Assembly: GCA_041690535.1 (NCBI GenBank)
Contig: JAWLHA010000007.1
Location: 37,888 to 101,887 of the forward strand
DNA: 64,000 bases
Reading direction: 5' to 3'
Source of the DNA: JAWLHA01 sp041690535
Lineage (GTDB): Bacteria; Pseudomonadota; Gammaproteobacteria; Thiohalomonadales; Thiohalomonadaceae
Below, piece by piece: positions 38,878 through 46,894 of the stretch. How positions within the stretch are numbered: the stretch's first letter is position 1; every line of letters starts with the position of its first letter. Both the position numbers and the translations under genes were made by a program. The notes beneath the pieces were generated by a model that did no database searches, was not told the origin of the DNA, and was given only the letters and a program-made list of their open reading frames with translations.

Positions 38878-39456
38878 TCAGTCGCTCTCCACCCCTTGGG
38901 CAAACAAATCGGACAGGTTCTTCTGCAGGGTCTTGAAGGCATTGGGCGCTTCGATCTCAACGATCTGCTCCAACACCCAGCGGTTCTCCGTGCCCCCCAT
39001 GATCTCATCCACCTGCTTGCCCAGGAAACGAAGGCTCTGGTACCCGGGCTCTCCGCCGGGAAAGCTGAATTCCGAGTAACTGGCGAGACGCTCGTTGAGC
39101 TTCTGGAGATAACCCTCCCGGTATTCACCAGGCCCAAGCTCCTCCACGAGATTGTCGTTGAGCGTGTCGACGAGCTTCAGGGCCAAGGTGGTGACAAACT
39201 TCTGCCGAGCCTCCCCTTCCAACCGCTCGTAGGCGAGCCGATCGGTCGCCTGGATGAGAAAAGCAATGAACTCCCCGATCACGGCCAGCTGCTGCGCATT
39301 GGAACTGAAATCAAAGCCCTTGCTGTAGAGCTGATTGACCGTACTCGAGGCGATGCGCCATGCGTTGAAGGCGAGCACACCAGCGACCTGCTCCACCGTC
39401 TTCGGTTGATCCTTCTTGTGCCACTTGCTTTTGACGCGCACGGGTACCTCACTCAA
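38878..39456 (-). CDS. Hypothetical helical protein, 192 aa
   Basis: Wholly helical composition: KTVQEVAGVLAFNAWRIA, QQLAVIGEFIAFLIQATDRL, AFKTLQKNLSDLF. No signal or membrane segment. The family is not recognised; similar genes occur in sulfur-oxidising gammaproteobacteria to my knowledge only as hypotheticals. It is directly bordered by the MITE-like insert at 39474. Confidence 0.65.
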   Translation of the reverse strand: MSEVPVRVKSKWHKKDQPKTVEQVAGVLAFNAWRIASSTVNQLYSKGFDFSSNAQQLAVIGEFIAFLIQATDRLAYERLEGEARQKFVTTLALKLVDTLNDNLVEELGPGEYREGYLQKLNERLASYSEFSFPGGEPGYQSLRFLGKQVDEIMGGTENRWVLEQIVEIEAPNAFKTLQKNLSDLFAQGVESD

Positions 39457-39473
39457 GTTGGTTAAAGAGGCCG

Positions 39474-39689
39474 CAGGGTAAACGCAAATTTATCCAAGAG
39501 CGATGTAAGTCCTTAAAAGCAGGTACGCTGTAAATACGACCGACATGGATGTTGGGAGTGAAGATTATGCAGGCGCAGTCATCTTCCATCCATGTACGCT
39601 CGGCGGCCGCGTCCATGCGGCCGACGACCGGCTTTCAAGGACTTACATCGCCCACAGCACGGCGTTGATGTAAGTATGCGTTTACCCTG
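39474..39689. mobile_element. MITE-like element, copy A (216 bp)
   Basis: Terminal inverted repeats CAGGGTAAACGCA (39474) and TGCGTTTACCCTG (to 39689). A perfect 10-bp target duplication AAAGAGGCCG lies at 39464-39473 and 39690-39699. The interior has nested palindromes (GATGTAAGTCCTT.../AAGGACTTACATC, CGGCCGC...GCGGCCG) and no coding frame. Confidence 0.9.
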
Positions 39690-39796
39690 AAAGAGGCCGC
39701 CGATGCATTGGCATCGATTCGGCCACCTGCTAGGGTATCAATAGCTTAGTATTCTACTCAGGTACAACCACCCACTCAAGGATAGCGAAGGGCACC

Positions 39797-40858
39797 ATGG
39801 CCAAACCCGACCGAGATGCGATCCGGCACCTCGCCGCAGCCGTACAGCACAACTGCCACATATCCGATGCCGCCTACGGGCGCGACTACTCCCTTTGCAT
39901 CTACCTGCTCAAAATGCGTGAATTCTACCGCTGGGAGCAAGGTTATGGCTTCACCGCGCCGCTCCCGAAAGAAGCCCTGGGTGACTGGCTCGTGGGGCGC
40001 GAGCAACTCTGGCAAACGCTGGAGGGCTCTGAGTTCGTCCCCATTGAGGTGAACGGCAAGGCCTTCGATCCCTTTGACACCGATGCGGTCAATGACGAAC
40101 TGCTGCCCCAGGGATTGGTCTACAGCGGTGGTGTGGGAGGATTTGCCAAGCCGATGTTCTTCCTCGCCCGCCTTGCCACGGTCGCAGAGCATTCGGGCTA
40201 CCGCATCCTGATTGCCGCGGAGGAGTACGCCCGTGATTTAACTGCCCCCCCGGCCTTGACGCTCGGAACGACCATCCATCTCCGCAAAGAGTCGTTACAA
40301 CGCATGCTATGGGAAAAGATGGAGGAGTGGCAGTGGAAGCGGCGAGACAACCCCATGGGCCGTGCCGCTGCGTTCTACCCCTTCGAAACCGATTTCTCGG
40401 CAGCGCTGGACGCGATGACCGACGCGGAGGCCCATGCCGCCATCCTCCACGAGCTGGGTGAACTGGAGGCTGGCCGCCGGCTCGGGCCTCGCTGGCCGGA
40501 CCTGCTCCTCACCCTCGGAGGGCGGCGGGCGGAACTGACCGCCCGTGCAATCCGGGACCATCTGGCCGACTGCTGCGTCACGCTGCCGACACTCCTGGAT
40601 GAAGGCGCCGAGGCTTCCATCCACTTCTACTTCGCCAACTTCACCGGTATCCGCCGACACACGTTTCCACAGCTATGGACTGCTTACGTCCACTACCGTG
40701 ATCGCTGCGACTCAGACCCCCTGCGCGCGGCGGCAGCCCTTGGCCGGGAGCGCTGGGCAACGATCGCCAATGAATTGTTGGAGGCGTTTGCCCGGGAAGG
40801 GCACGAGGCGACTCCAGCGATTCAGGAGCGTCTGGCACGGTTCACCGAGGTACGGTGA
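39797..40858 (+). CDS. DsrS-like cytoplasmic protein (Sfum_1244-type family)
   Basis: 353 aa, about 40 kDa, no signal peptide or membrane segment. IRHLAAAVQHNCHISDAAYG followed by YSLCIYLLKMREFYRWEQG is, as far as I recall, the hallmark of the Sfum_1244/DsrS-like family found in sulfur oxidisers and some sulfate reducers. DsrS is conserved in A. vinosum at the end of the dsr operon but its function is unknown; here the gene stands 2.8 kb before dsrA. Family assignment is from memory of the N-terminal pattern, so moderate. Confidence 0.6.
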   Translation: MAKPDRDAIRHLAAAVQHNCHISDAAYGRDYSLCIYLLKMREFYRWEQGYGFTAPLPKEALGDWLVGREQLWQTLEGSEFVPIEVNGKAFDPFDTDAVNDELLPQGLVYSGGVGGFAKPMFFLARLATVAEHSGYRILIAAEEYARDLTAPPALTLGTTIHLRKESLQRMLWEKMEEWQWKRRDNPMGRAAAFYPFETDFSAALDAMTDAEAHAAILHELGELEAGRRLGPRWPDLLLTLGGRRAELTARAIRDHLADCCVTLPTLLDEGAEASIHFYFANFTGIRRHTFPQLWTAYVHYRDRCDSDPLRAAAALGRERWATIANELLEAFAREGHEATPAIQERLARFTEVR

Positions 40859-40906
40859 ACGGCACCTATATACAGGCGCCTATATATATAGGTGTAAATC
40901 CAAATG

Positions 40907-40934
40907 AAAAGAGGCGTCCGAAGACGCCTCTTTC
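40907..40934. terminator. Bidirectional terminator
   Basis: AAAAGAGGCGTC-cgaa-GACGCCTCTTT between two convergent genes (40858 and 40952). Just before it, 40863-40894 has CACCTATATA/TATATAGGTG, a second inverted repeat. Confidence 0.85.
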
Positions 40935-40951
40935 GCGCATGGCACCGCTAC

Positions 40952-41290
40952 TCAGTAGCCGCCCTTGCGCTTGGTGTCCGGCAGACCGCCGATTTTGCTG
41001 GCTTGCTTGGCCGGCCCCTTGGGGAAATGCTCATACAGGTCCTTCGCCACGATATTGCCACCCCAGGCTTCCTTGAAGTGTTTCACCATGGCTCGCTCGT
41101 TGGGCTGGTGTGCACCATTGTTCAGGTACTCATCACGCATGTAGTTGATGATTTCCCAAGCCCGATCAGAAAGGGTCACCCCTTCGGCCTCGGCAATCAC
41201 CTTGGCCAAGTCTTCGTTCCACTCTTCAAGATTGACCAGAAAGCCATTGGCATCGGTGTCAATGGTTTTGCCGTTAAGTTCGTAAGGCAT
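40952..41290 (-). CDS. DsrC-like protein without C-terminal cysteines (RspA type)
   Basis: 112 aa, aligning along its length with the dsrC product at 47228 (GKTIDTDANGFLVNLEEWNE; FPKGPAKQASKIGGLP against YGPAKQACKIAGLP). Ser replaces the first essential Cys, and the C-terminal GCI is replaced by KRKGGY, so it has no cysteine at all. It cannot form the DsrC trisulfide. DsrC homologues lacking both cysteines have been named RspA and proposed to be regulatory. It is last in a minus-strand group with the Cas6-like gene. Confidence 0.85.
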   Translation of the reverse strand: MPYELNGKTIDTDANGFLVNLEEWNEDLAKVIAEAEGVTLSDRAWEIINYMRDEYLNNGAHQPNERAMVKHFKEAWGGNIVAKDLYEHFPKGPAKQASKIGGLPDTKRKGGY

Positions 41291-41354
41291 CGATTGCTCC
41301 TTGGTATACTTCGTCAGCTGCCTAAGCTGTTGATGTTGAACAAAAAAGTAGATT

Positions 41355-42014
41355 TTAAACTGGTTTGTGGGGAATAAACAACCCGCATCCCATTTTCCGG
41401 TGGGTACCCAGCCCGACCTGCTGCAGATTCACCGCATCGTCGACCGGGAGATCGCCCACAAGCACGCTGCGTGTGGTCAACGCCCCCTCCGGCATCGCCA
41501 GAGCATTCTCTTTGCCACAGAGGATTTTCTTGAAGCGCATTCCCCTGGCGCGCAATTCCTTGATGGCCTGCTCGAGGAAGGCCTCTTCACCCTGATCCGG
41601 GTCGGTGACCACATAGCGGGAGTAAACCGTTGTGCTAACCGCCAATAGCCGGCTCTTGCCCTCCTTGACGTGAATCCTGCAACCCGAGACTTCGATGGTC
41701 TGCCCACTAAGTGCCCGTGCGTCTTGCACCCGGCCCTTGGGCAGGCGCAGGGTCAACTTCGTACGCCGCGACAGATAAAGCATCTCACCAGCTTCCTCCG
41801 GACGCTCCCACCCGTTGCCCGAATCGGCCCCATGAATCAGGTGCACCCCTGCCGCCTCCTCTTCCTCGAACCAGGGGAGGAGCGACCGAATCCCCGCAGA
41901 GAGCCCGTAGGCGTGATCCACCGGCAACATCTGACACTCGATGCCGAAGACCACATCCACGATATCGTCGGGAACGGCGTAGTATTCCTGATCTTCTTCC
42001 TCTTGCCAGTACAT
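41355..42014 (-). CDS. Cas6/Cmx6-like RAMP-fold protein outside a CRISPR locus
   Basis: 219 aa. The order DVVFGIECQMLPVDHAYGLS, LIHGADSGNGWERP, LYLSRRTKLTLRLP, ILCGKENALAMPEG and TRSVLVGDLPVDDAVNLQQ matches the protein family labelled type I-MYXAN Cas6/Cmx6. The C-terminal glycine-rich loop of RAMP proteins is present (VGLGTHRKMGCGLFIPHK), and candidate catalytic histidines occur in VDHAYG and LIHGAD. No CRISPR array or other cas gene is in the window. It starts three bases after the stop of the 236-aa gene, so they are coupled. Confidence 0.75.
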   Translation of the reverse strand: MYWQEEEDQEYYAVPDDIVDVVFGIECQMLPVDHAYGLSAGIRSLLPWFEEEEAAGVHLIHGADSGNGWERPEEAGEMLYLSRRTKLTLRLPKGRVQDARALSGQTIEVSGCRIHVKEGKSRLLAVSTTVYSRYVVTDPDQGEEAFLEQAIKELRARGMRFKKILCGKENALAMPEGALTTRSVLVGDLPVDDAVNLQQVGLGTHRKMGCGLFIPHKPV

Positions 42015-42017
42015 GGT

Positions 42018-42728
42018 TCAGTCCGCCGGTAGCTTGGCCCTCAAGGCGTCTCGGTCGAACCACCAGTCGGCGGTCAGCACATCGACCACTTGCGCCAGAC
42101 GGGGCAGAAATTTGGAGGGATCATTCAGTTCAAACCGTTCAAGCCAGAATTCGAACATTTCCTGGCTGTCCACGCTCCCCTTACTGTGTCGCCGTGCCAC
42201 CTGCCCAAGCATCTGCGAGGTAAAGAACTGCAAATCTTCCCGCTGCTTCCCCTCGGCCCGAAGGTCCACCACATAGCGGGCTGCCGCGGCCGCGACCGCG
42301 GCCCCATCGGCTTCCGGAGGTGTTTCGTCCACCAGGTGCTGCAGCATGGCCACGCTGAGTTCCGGATCGATCGGGTAGGTAATACCCAGCCATAGACCAT
42401 GTGCGAGAGCCTTCAGTGACTCAGGCTGATCGGCCTGGACCAAAATGTCGCATGCCTCCACAGCCTGCTGCCACTTTTCCAGCCCGATTGCGACGTCAAA
42501 CGCCTCTTTCGCTGCGGACCAGGCTTCCTCGTTGCGCTCCAAATCCAACAGGATGTAGCCGCTATCGAGCAGCGGTTTGATCTGCGACTCGCCACCCGCG
42601 CCGGCCGCCCGCAACTCGTCAAGCTCATCACCCAGTTCGGCAAGCCGCCTCTCCAGCAGCTCGGTGGGTTTCGCCGCATCCCCGGAGCACTCCGCCCCGC
42701 TGATCTGTTCATCGTGCAGATATTTCAC
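42018..42728 (-). CDS. Hypothetical helical-repeat protein, 236 aa
   Basis: GTG start at 42728 after GGAGGGGCAT. Repeated helix pairs (YILLDLERNEEAWSAAKEAF, AIGLEKWQQAVEACDIL, ALAHGLWLGITYPIDPELSV) give a TPR-like appearance; a PADWWFDRDAL-like acidic end follows. No family is named. It is coupled to the Cas6-like gene and sits next to the dsr operon. Confidence 0.65.
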   Translation of the reverse strand: MKYLHDEQISGAECSGDAAKPTELLERRLAELGDELDELRAAGAGGESQIKPLLDSGYILLDLERNEEAWSAAKEAFDVAIGLEKWQQAVEACDILVQADQPESLKALAHGLWLGITYPIDPELSVAMLQHLVDETPPEADGAAVAAAAARYVVDLRAEGKQREDLQFFTSQMLGQVARRHSKGSVDSQEMFEFWLERFELNDPSKFLPRLAQVVDVLTADWWFDRDALRAKLPAD

Positions 42729-42835
42729 ATGCCCCTCCGGCGTTAGGGAAACGCTGATTAATTCCGCTTTCGTCGCTCCCGCCCCCGATTAAGCCATTCG
42801 GGGGCAGGCTTCCGCTGAAGCTCAGAAAGCACGGC

Positions 42836-42863
42836 ACTGGATGCCCGCCTTCGCGGGCATGAC
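42836..42863. repeat. REP-like palindrome, copy 1
   Basis: ACTGGATGCCCGCC-ttc-GCGGGCATGAC. The same unit is inverted at 63931-63958 with a T-A pair in place of G-C in the stem, so the palindrome is maintained by compensatory change. Confidence 0.75.
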
Positions 42864-42965
42864 GAACCGAACTGGCTGCCCCCTTCCCGGACATGACGAA
42901 CCAAACTGGCTGCCCCCTTCCCGAACATGACGAACCAAACTGGCTGCCGTTTTCGCGGGCATGAC
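42864..42965. repeat. Three 34-bp tandem repeats
   Basis: Units at 42864, 42898 and 42932: GAACCRAACTGGCTGC followed by CCCTTCCCGRACATGAC; the third unit has TTTTCGCGGGC like the REP palindrome. They lie inside the insert with 18-bp inverted ends. Confidence 0.9.
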
Positions 42966-42983
42966 GAATTAATCAGCGTTTCC

Positions 42984-43160
42984 TCAGTAAAATGCTGCTT
43001 CCAGTCGATCTTCCCAGTTTTCGGGCGTGTCGGGATAAGGCGGTTTTACATCGATCCGGAAAAACATCTCCGTCTTGCGCCGCTCCCGGATGATCTCGAC
43101 AAGATCATCGAAAGACTGCAGCTGCGGATTCTGGATCAGCACTTCGCTCAAATTAAGCAT
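42984..43160 (-). CDS. Small hypothetical protein, 58 aa
   Basis: Starts MLNLSEVLIQNPQLQSFDDL, preceded by GTGAGG at a normal distance; the frame is open upstream to 43373 but that part lacks family-like sequence. Charged and helical, ending WEDRLEAAFY. It is first in the minus-strand group of the Cas6-like gene, but the MITE-like insert separates it from the next gene and directly follows its last sense codon. No family is recognised. Confidence 0.5.
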   Translation of the reverse strand: MLNLSEVLIQNPQLQSFDDLVEIIRERRKTEMFFRIDVKPPYPDTPENWEDRLEAAFY

Positions 43161-43689
43161 GCCGCAAACCTCACTGACGGTGCCGGGCACCCGTTTCTTA
43201 CACCATTCATATATATTGGGCCCTGGACCCGCCTCATCAAGCAATAGCCAACTAAATTGGTTGAGTATTGTTATTGAACCCCAGGCCCGTACGTCTGGCA
43301 AGGCTTTGTACCGCGATTGTCCCGGGCTTTCCACCCCGTCCGGGCTGGCCCTCGGCCCCCTGTTTTTTGACAAACATCATTAAGGTCTGTTCTTATGTGT
43401 TTGTTTTTAGCGAACTAAAAGCCCCGCTTATAACCCTATTCAGCATATGGGCGATTTTTTTTGTATATCCCATTTAGGATACCTAATGGCTCCCCCTCCC
43501 CCCCATCAGAAAGATTTGCCCCCTCCATAAGAAACTCCTAAACTTTCGGCCCAATTGGAAGTGGTCTCATTGACGCTTTTCAATCCTTGCAGGGTTTCCG
43601 AAGCATTACCTGCAGCCTGTGGATGGGCACCGGAAACCAAAAGGTACGGCTGGCCCGTAACCCATGAGTCTGACGGGAGAACTTAAGTA
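43161..43689 (+). promoter_or_regulatory. dsr operon upstream region
   Basis: 529 bases between divergent genes. It contains TTTGACAAACATC (43366-43378, with a consensus -35 TTGACA), an imperfect palindrome GTATATCCCATTTAGGATAC near 43463-43482, and in the leader an 8-bp stem GGTTTCCG (43593-43600) with CGGAAACC (43631-43638). GGGAGAAC is the dsrA ribosome site. No gene is supported here. Confidence 0.5.
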
Positions 43690-44940
43690 ATGGCAAAAGA
43701 AATGCACCAAACCCCGATGCTGGACGAGCTGGAGAAAGGTCCCTGGCCCAGCTTCGTCACCGGCCTGAAGCGCCTGGCTCAAGACAACGACATGATGGTC
43801 GACCTGCTGGGCCAGCTGGAGACCTCCTACAACACCCGTAAAGGGTACTGGAAGGGTGGTACGGTCGGTGTCATCGGATACGGTGGCGGCGTTATCCCCC
43901 GCTTCACCGAACTGCTGGACGAGAACAAAAAGCCGCTCTTTCCCGCAGCAGCCGAGTTCCACACCCTCCGCATCATGCCGCCCGCCGGCATGCACTACAC
44001 CACCGAAGTGCTGCGTAAGTTCTGCGACGTTTGGCAGAAATACGGCTCCGGTCTGATCGCCCTCCACGGCCAGTCCGGCGACATGATGTTCCAGGGTGTG
44101 ACCACCGAGAACGTACAGCCGGCGTTCGACGAAATGAACGAAATGGGCTTCGACCTGGGTGGTGCCGGTCCCGCCGTGCGTACCGGCATGTCCTGCGTCG
44201 GTGCCGCCCGTTGCGAGCACTCCTGCTTCAACGAGCAGCGTGCCCATCGGGACCTGGTGAATGCGTTCCTCGACGACATGCACCGTCCGGCCCTGCCCTA
44301 CAAGATGAAGTTCAAGGTCTCCGGCTGCGCCAACGACTGCATGAACTCCATCCACCGGGCAGACTTCTCCGTGATCGGTACCTGGCGCGACGAGATGAAG
44401 GTCGACCAGGCCGAGGTGAAGAACTTCGTCGAAGCGAAGGGTCGCAAGTACGTCATCGACAACGTCATCACCCGTTGCCCCACCAACGCGCTGTCTCTGA
44501 ACGACGACGACACGCTGGCCGTGGACAACAAGAGCTGCGTGCGTTGCATGCACTGCATCAACGTGATGACCAAGGCCCTCTCCCCCGGGGACGACAAGGG
44601 CGCCAGCGTTCTGATCGGCGGTAAGCGTACCCTGAAGATCGGCGACCTCATGGGTACCGTGGTCGTTCCGTTCATGAAGCTCGAAAACGATGAAGATTTC
44701 GAGCAGCTGGTGGAACTGGCCGGCAACGTCATCGACTTCTTCGCCGAAAACGCGTTGGAGCACGAGCGTACCGGCGAGATGATCGAGCGTATCGGTCTGG
44801 TGAACTTCCTGGAAGGCATCGGTCTCGACGTCGACCCGAACATGATCGCGCGTCCTCGCATGAACTCCTACATCCGTACCGACGGTTGGGACGAGGAAGC
44901 CGAGAAGTGGTTCGAGCGTAAGGCTCAGGCTGCCGGCTAA
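43690..44940 (+). CDS. dsrA: Reverse-type dissimilatory sulfite reductase alpha subunit
   Basis: 416 aa. Siroheme/[4Fe-4S] ligands: CVGAARCEHSC and SGCANDC. An inserted ferredoxin domain provides further [4Fe-4S] ligands: CPTNAL and CVRCMHCINVM. With DsrB it forms the alpha2beta2 enzyme that in sulfur oxidisers turns DsrC-bound sulfur into sulfite. The oxidative direction is inferred from dsrEFH, dsrL and the oxidiser-type gene order. First gene of the operon; ATG follows GGGAGAAC. Confidence 0.98.
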   Translation: MAKEMHQTPMLDELEKGPWPSFVTGLKRLAQDNDMMVDLLGQLETSYNTRKGYWKGGTVGVIGYGGGVIPRFTELLDENKKPLFPAAAEFHTLRIMPPAGMHYTTEVLRKFCDVWQKYGSGLIALHGQSGDMMFQGVTTENVQPAFDEMNEMGFDLGGAGPAVRTGMSCVGAARCEHSCFNEQRAHRDLVNAFLDDMHRPALPYKMKFKVSGCANDCMNSIHRADFSVIGTWRDEMKVDQAEVKNFVEAKGRKYVIDNVITRCPTNALSLNDDDTLAVDNKSCVRCMHCINVMTKALSPGDDKGASVLIGGKRTLKIGDLMGTVVVPFMKLENDEDFEQLVELAGNVIDFFAENALEHERTGEMIERIGLVNFLEGIGLDVDPNMIARPRMNSYIRTDGWDEEAEKWFERKAQAAG

Positions 44941-44956
44941 GCACAATGGAACCCAG

Positions 44957-44981
44957 GCGGGGCGTGTGCAGCACGCCCCGC
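44957..44981 (+). promoter_or_regulatory. dsrA-dsrB intercistronic hairpin
   Basis: GCGGGGCGTG-tgcag-CACGCCCCGC, a perfect 10-bp stem without U-tract. It could stabilise processed dsrA mRNA rather than terminate. Confidence 0.75.
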
Positions 44982-45013
44982 TTAACCAAATCAACAAAGA
45001 ACCGGAGGTAATC

Positions 45014-46084
45014 ATGTCTGCACCTCGTATGCCCATTGAGAGCGGTGTGCCGGATCCCTTCCCGTACATGCACCCTGTTCTGAAAAAGAACTTTGGCAAC
45101 TGGAAATACCACGACCGTCCGCGTCCCGGCGTTCTGCACCACGTGGCGCACGGCGGCGACGAGGTTTGGACCGTTCGCGCCGGCACCCAGCGCCAGATGG
45201 ACGTCTACACCATCCGCAAGCTGTGTGACATCGCCGACGAGTTCGCCGAAGGCTACGTTCGCTTCACCATCCGCTCCAACATCGAGTTCATGGTCAGCGA
45301 AGAGTCCAAGGTCAACCCGCTGATCGAAAAGCTCGAAGCCGAAGGCTTCCCCGTGGGCGGCACCGGTCCTTCCGTGACCATGATCTCCCACACCCAGGGC
45401 TGGCTGCACTGCGACATCCCCGGCACCGACGCTTCCGGCGTGGTGAAGGCGTTGATGGACGAACTCTATGACGAGTTCAAGAAGGAAGATATGCCCAACC
45501 GTGTGCATATCACCACCTCCTGCTGCCAGATTAACTGCGGTGGCCAGGGCGACATCGCCATCAACATCCAGCACACCAAGCCGCCGAAGATCAACCACGA
45601 CCTGGTGGCCAACGTCTGCGAACGTCCTTCCGTTGTGGCCCGCTGCCCCGTTGCCGCGATTCGTCCGGCCATGGTGAACGGCAAGCCCTCGCTGGAAGTG
45701 GACGAGAAGAAGTGCGTCTGCTGCGGCGCCTGCTTCCCGCCCTGCCCCCCGATGCAGATCAACGATCCCGAGCACTCCAAGCTCGCCATCTGGGTCGGCG
45801 GCAAGCACTCCAACGCCCGTTCCAAGCCGATGTTCCACAAGCTGGTCGCTGCCGGCATCCCCAACAACCCGCCGCGTTGGCCCGAGGCTGCCGAGATCAT
45901 CAAGAACATCCTGGCCGTCTACAAGGCAGATGCGAAGGATTGGGAGCGCATGGGTGACTGGGTTGAGCGGATCGGCTGGCCCCAGTTCTTCGAAAAGACC
46001 GGCCTGCCCTTCACCAAGTACCACATCGACAACTGGCGTGGTGGCCGTGTCAACCTGAATGCCTCTGCGCATATCCGCTTCTAA
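45014..46084 (+). CDS. dsrB: Reverse-type dissimilatory sulfite reductase beta subunit
   Basis: 356 aa from ATG at 45014 after CCGGAGG. Starts MSAPRMPIESGVPDPF. Catalytic siroheme ligands: TSCCQINCGGQGD; ferredoxin ligands: CPVAAI and CVCCGACFPPCPPM. Pairs with DsrA and provides the active siroheme site next to the DsrC arm. Confidence 0.98.
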   Translation: MSAPRMPIESGVPDPFPYMHPVLKKNFGNWKYHDRPRPGVLHHVAHGGDEVWTVRAGTQRQMDVYTIRKLCDIADEFAEGYVRFTIRSNIEFMVSEESKVNPLIEKLEAEGFPVGGTGPSVTMISHTQGWLHCDIPGTDASGVVKALMDELYDEFKKEDMPNRVHITTSCCQINCGGQGDIAINIQHTKPPKINHDLVANVCERPSVVARCPVAAIRPAMVNGKPSLEVDEKKCVCCGACFPPCPPMQINDPEHSKLAIWVGGKHSNARSKPMFHKLVAAGIPNNPPRWPEAAEIIKNILAVYKADAKDWERMGDWVERIGWPQFFEKTGLPFTKYHIDNWRGGRVNLNASAHIRF

Positions 46085-46108
46085 ACGGGTAAAGGAAAAG
46101 GCTGACTA

Positions 46109-46501
46109 ATGAAGTTCACGATTCAGGTCAACGAAGGCCCTTACACTCATCAGGCGTCGGACTCGGCGTTTCACTTTGCAAAAGCCGCCCTGGACAAGGG
46201 ACACGAGATTTTTCGCGTGTTCTTCTACCACGACGGTGTGAACAACGCCACGCGCCTGACCACTCCGCCCCAGGACGATCGCAACATCGTCAACCGCTGG
46301 AGCGCTTTGGCAGCTGAGCACAATATCGACCTGGTCGTTTGCGTCGCCGCGGCTCAACGCCGCGGCATCGCCGACGCCGACGAAGCCAAGCGTAACGGCA
46401 AAGATGCCGACAACCTCGCGCCTGGCTTCCGTATCTCCGGTCTGGGCCAGCTGATTGAAGGCGGCATTCAGGCCGATCGAACCGTCGTCTTCGGCGATTG
46501 A
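46109..46501 (+). CDS. dsrE: Sulfurtransferase subunit DsrE
   Basis: 130 aa. The active cysteine is Cys78 in LVVCVAAAQRRG, the same position as in A. vinosum. DsrE2F2H2 transfers sulfur to DsrC and marks sulfur oxidisers. Homologous to TusD. Confidence 0.97.
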   Translation: MKFTIQVNEGPYTHQASDSAFHFAKAALDKGHEIFRVFFYHDGVNNATRLTTPPQDDRNIVNRWSALAAEHNIDLVVCVAAAQRRGIADADEAKRNGKDADNLAPGFRISGLGQLIEGGIQADRTVVFGD

Positions 46502-46516
46502 TTGGGGGGCTGAGTA

Positions 46517-46882
46517 ATGAGTGACATCAAAAAGTTCATGTACGTGAACCGCAAGGCTCCGTACGGAACCGTCTATGCGCTGGAATCCCTCGAGGTGGTC
46601 CTGATTGGCGCGGCGTTCGAACAGGACGTGAGCGTGGCATTCCTCGATGACGGTGTGTACGAGATCGTGAAGGGGCAGGATACCTCCAGCTCCGACATGA
46701 AGAACTTCTCGCCCACCTACCGTGCGCTCGAGATGTATGACGTGGAGAAGCTCTATGTCTCCAAGGAAGCTCTCGAAGCTCGGGGTCTGACCGAAGAAGA
46801 CCTTCTGGTGGACGTCGAGGTCAAGACTGCGGACGAAATCCGTGACCTTATGGAAGAGCAGGACGTGATCCTGAGTTTCTAA
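46517..46882 (+). CDS. dsrF: Sulfurtransferase subunit DsrF
   Basis: 121 aa, TusC-like. Starts MSDIKKFMYVNRKAPYGTVY, with MYDVEKLYVSKEALEARGL typical of the family. It has no catalytic cysteine at the DsrE position. Part of the DsrEFH hexamer. Confidence 0.96.
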   Translation: MSDIKKFMYVNRKAPYGTVYALESLEVVLIGAAFEQDVSVAFLDDGVYEIVKGQDTSSSDMKNFSPTYRALEMYDVEKLYVSKEALEARGLTEEDLLVDVEVKTADEIRDLMEEQDVILSF

Positions 46883-46894
46883 GGGGAGAGGAAG

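Larger units (their letters stand above)
42747..42983. mobile_element. MITE-like insert with 18-bp terminal inverted repeats
   Basis: GGAAACGCTGATTAATTC (42747-42764) and GAATTAATCAGCGTTTCC (42966-42983) are perfect inverted copies. The interior holds a REP-like palindrome and three 34-bp tandem repeats, no gene. No target duplication is obvious. Its right end touches the stop codon of the 58-aa gene. Confidence 0.75.

Noticed and set aside
41355..42014. A complete CRISPR-Cas locus around the Cas6-like gene
   Set aside because: No other cas gene or repeat-spacer array is present in the window; neighbours are Dsr-related or helical-repeat proteins.
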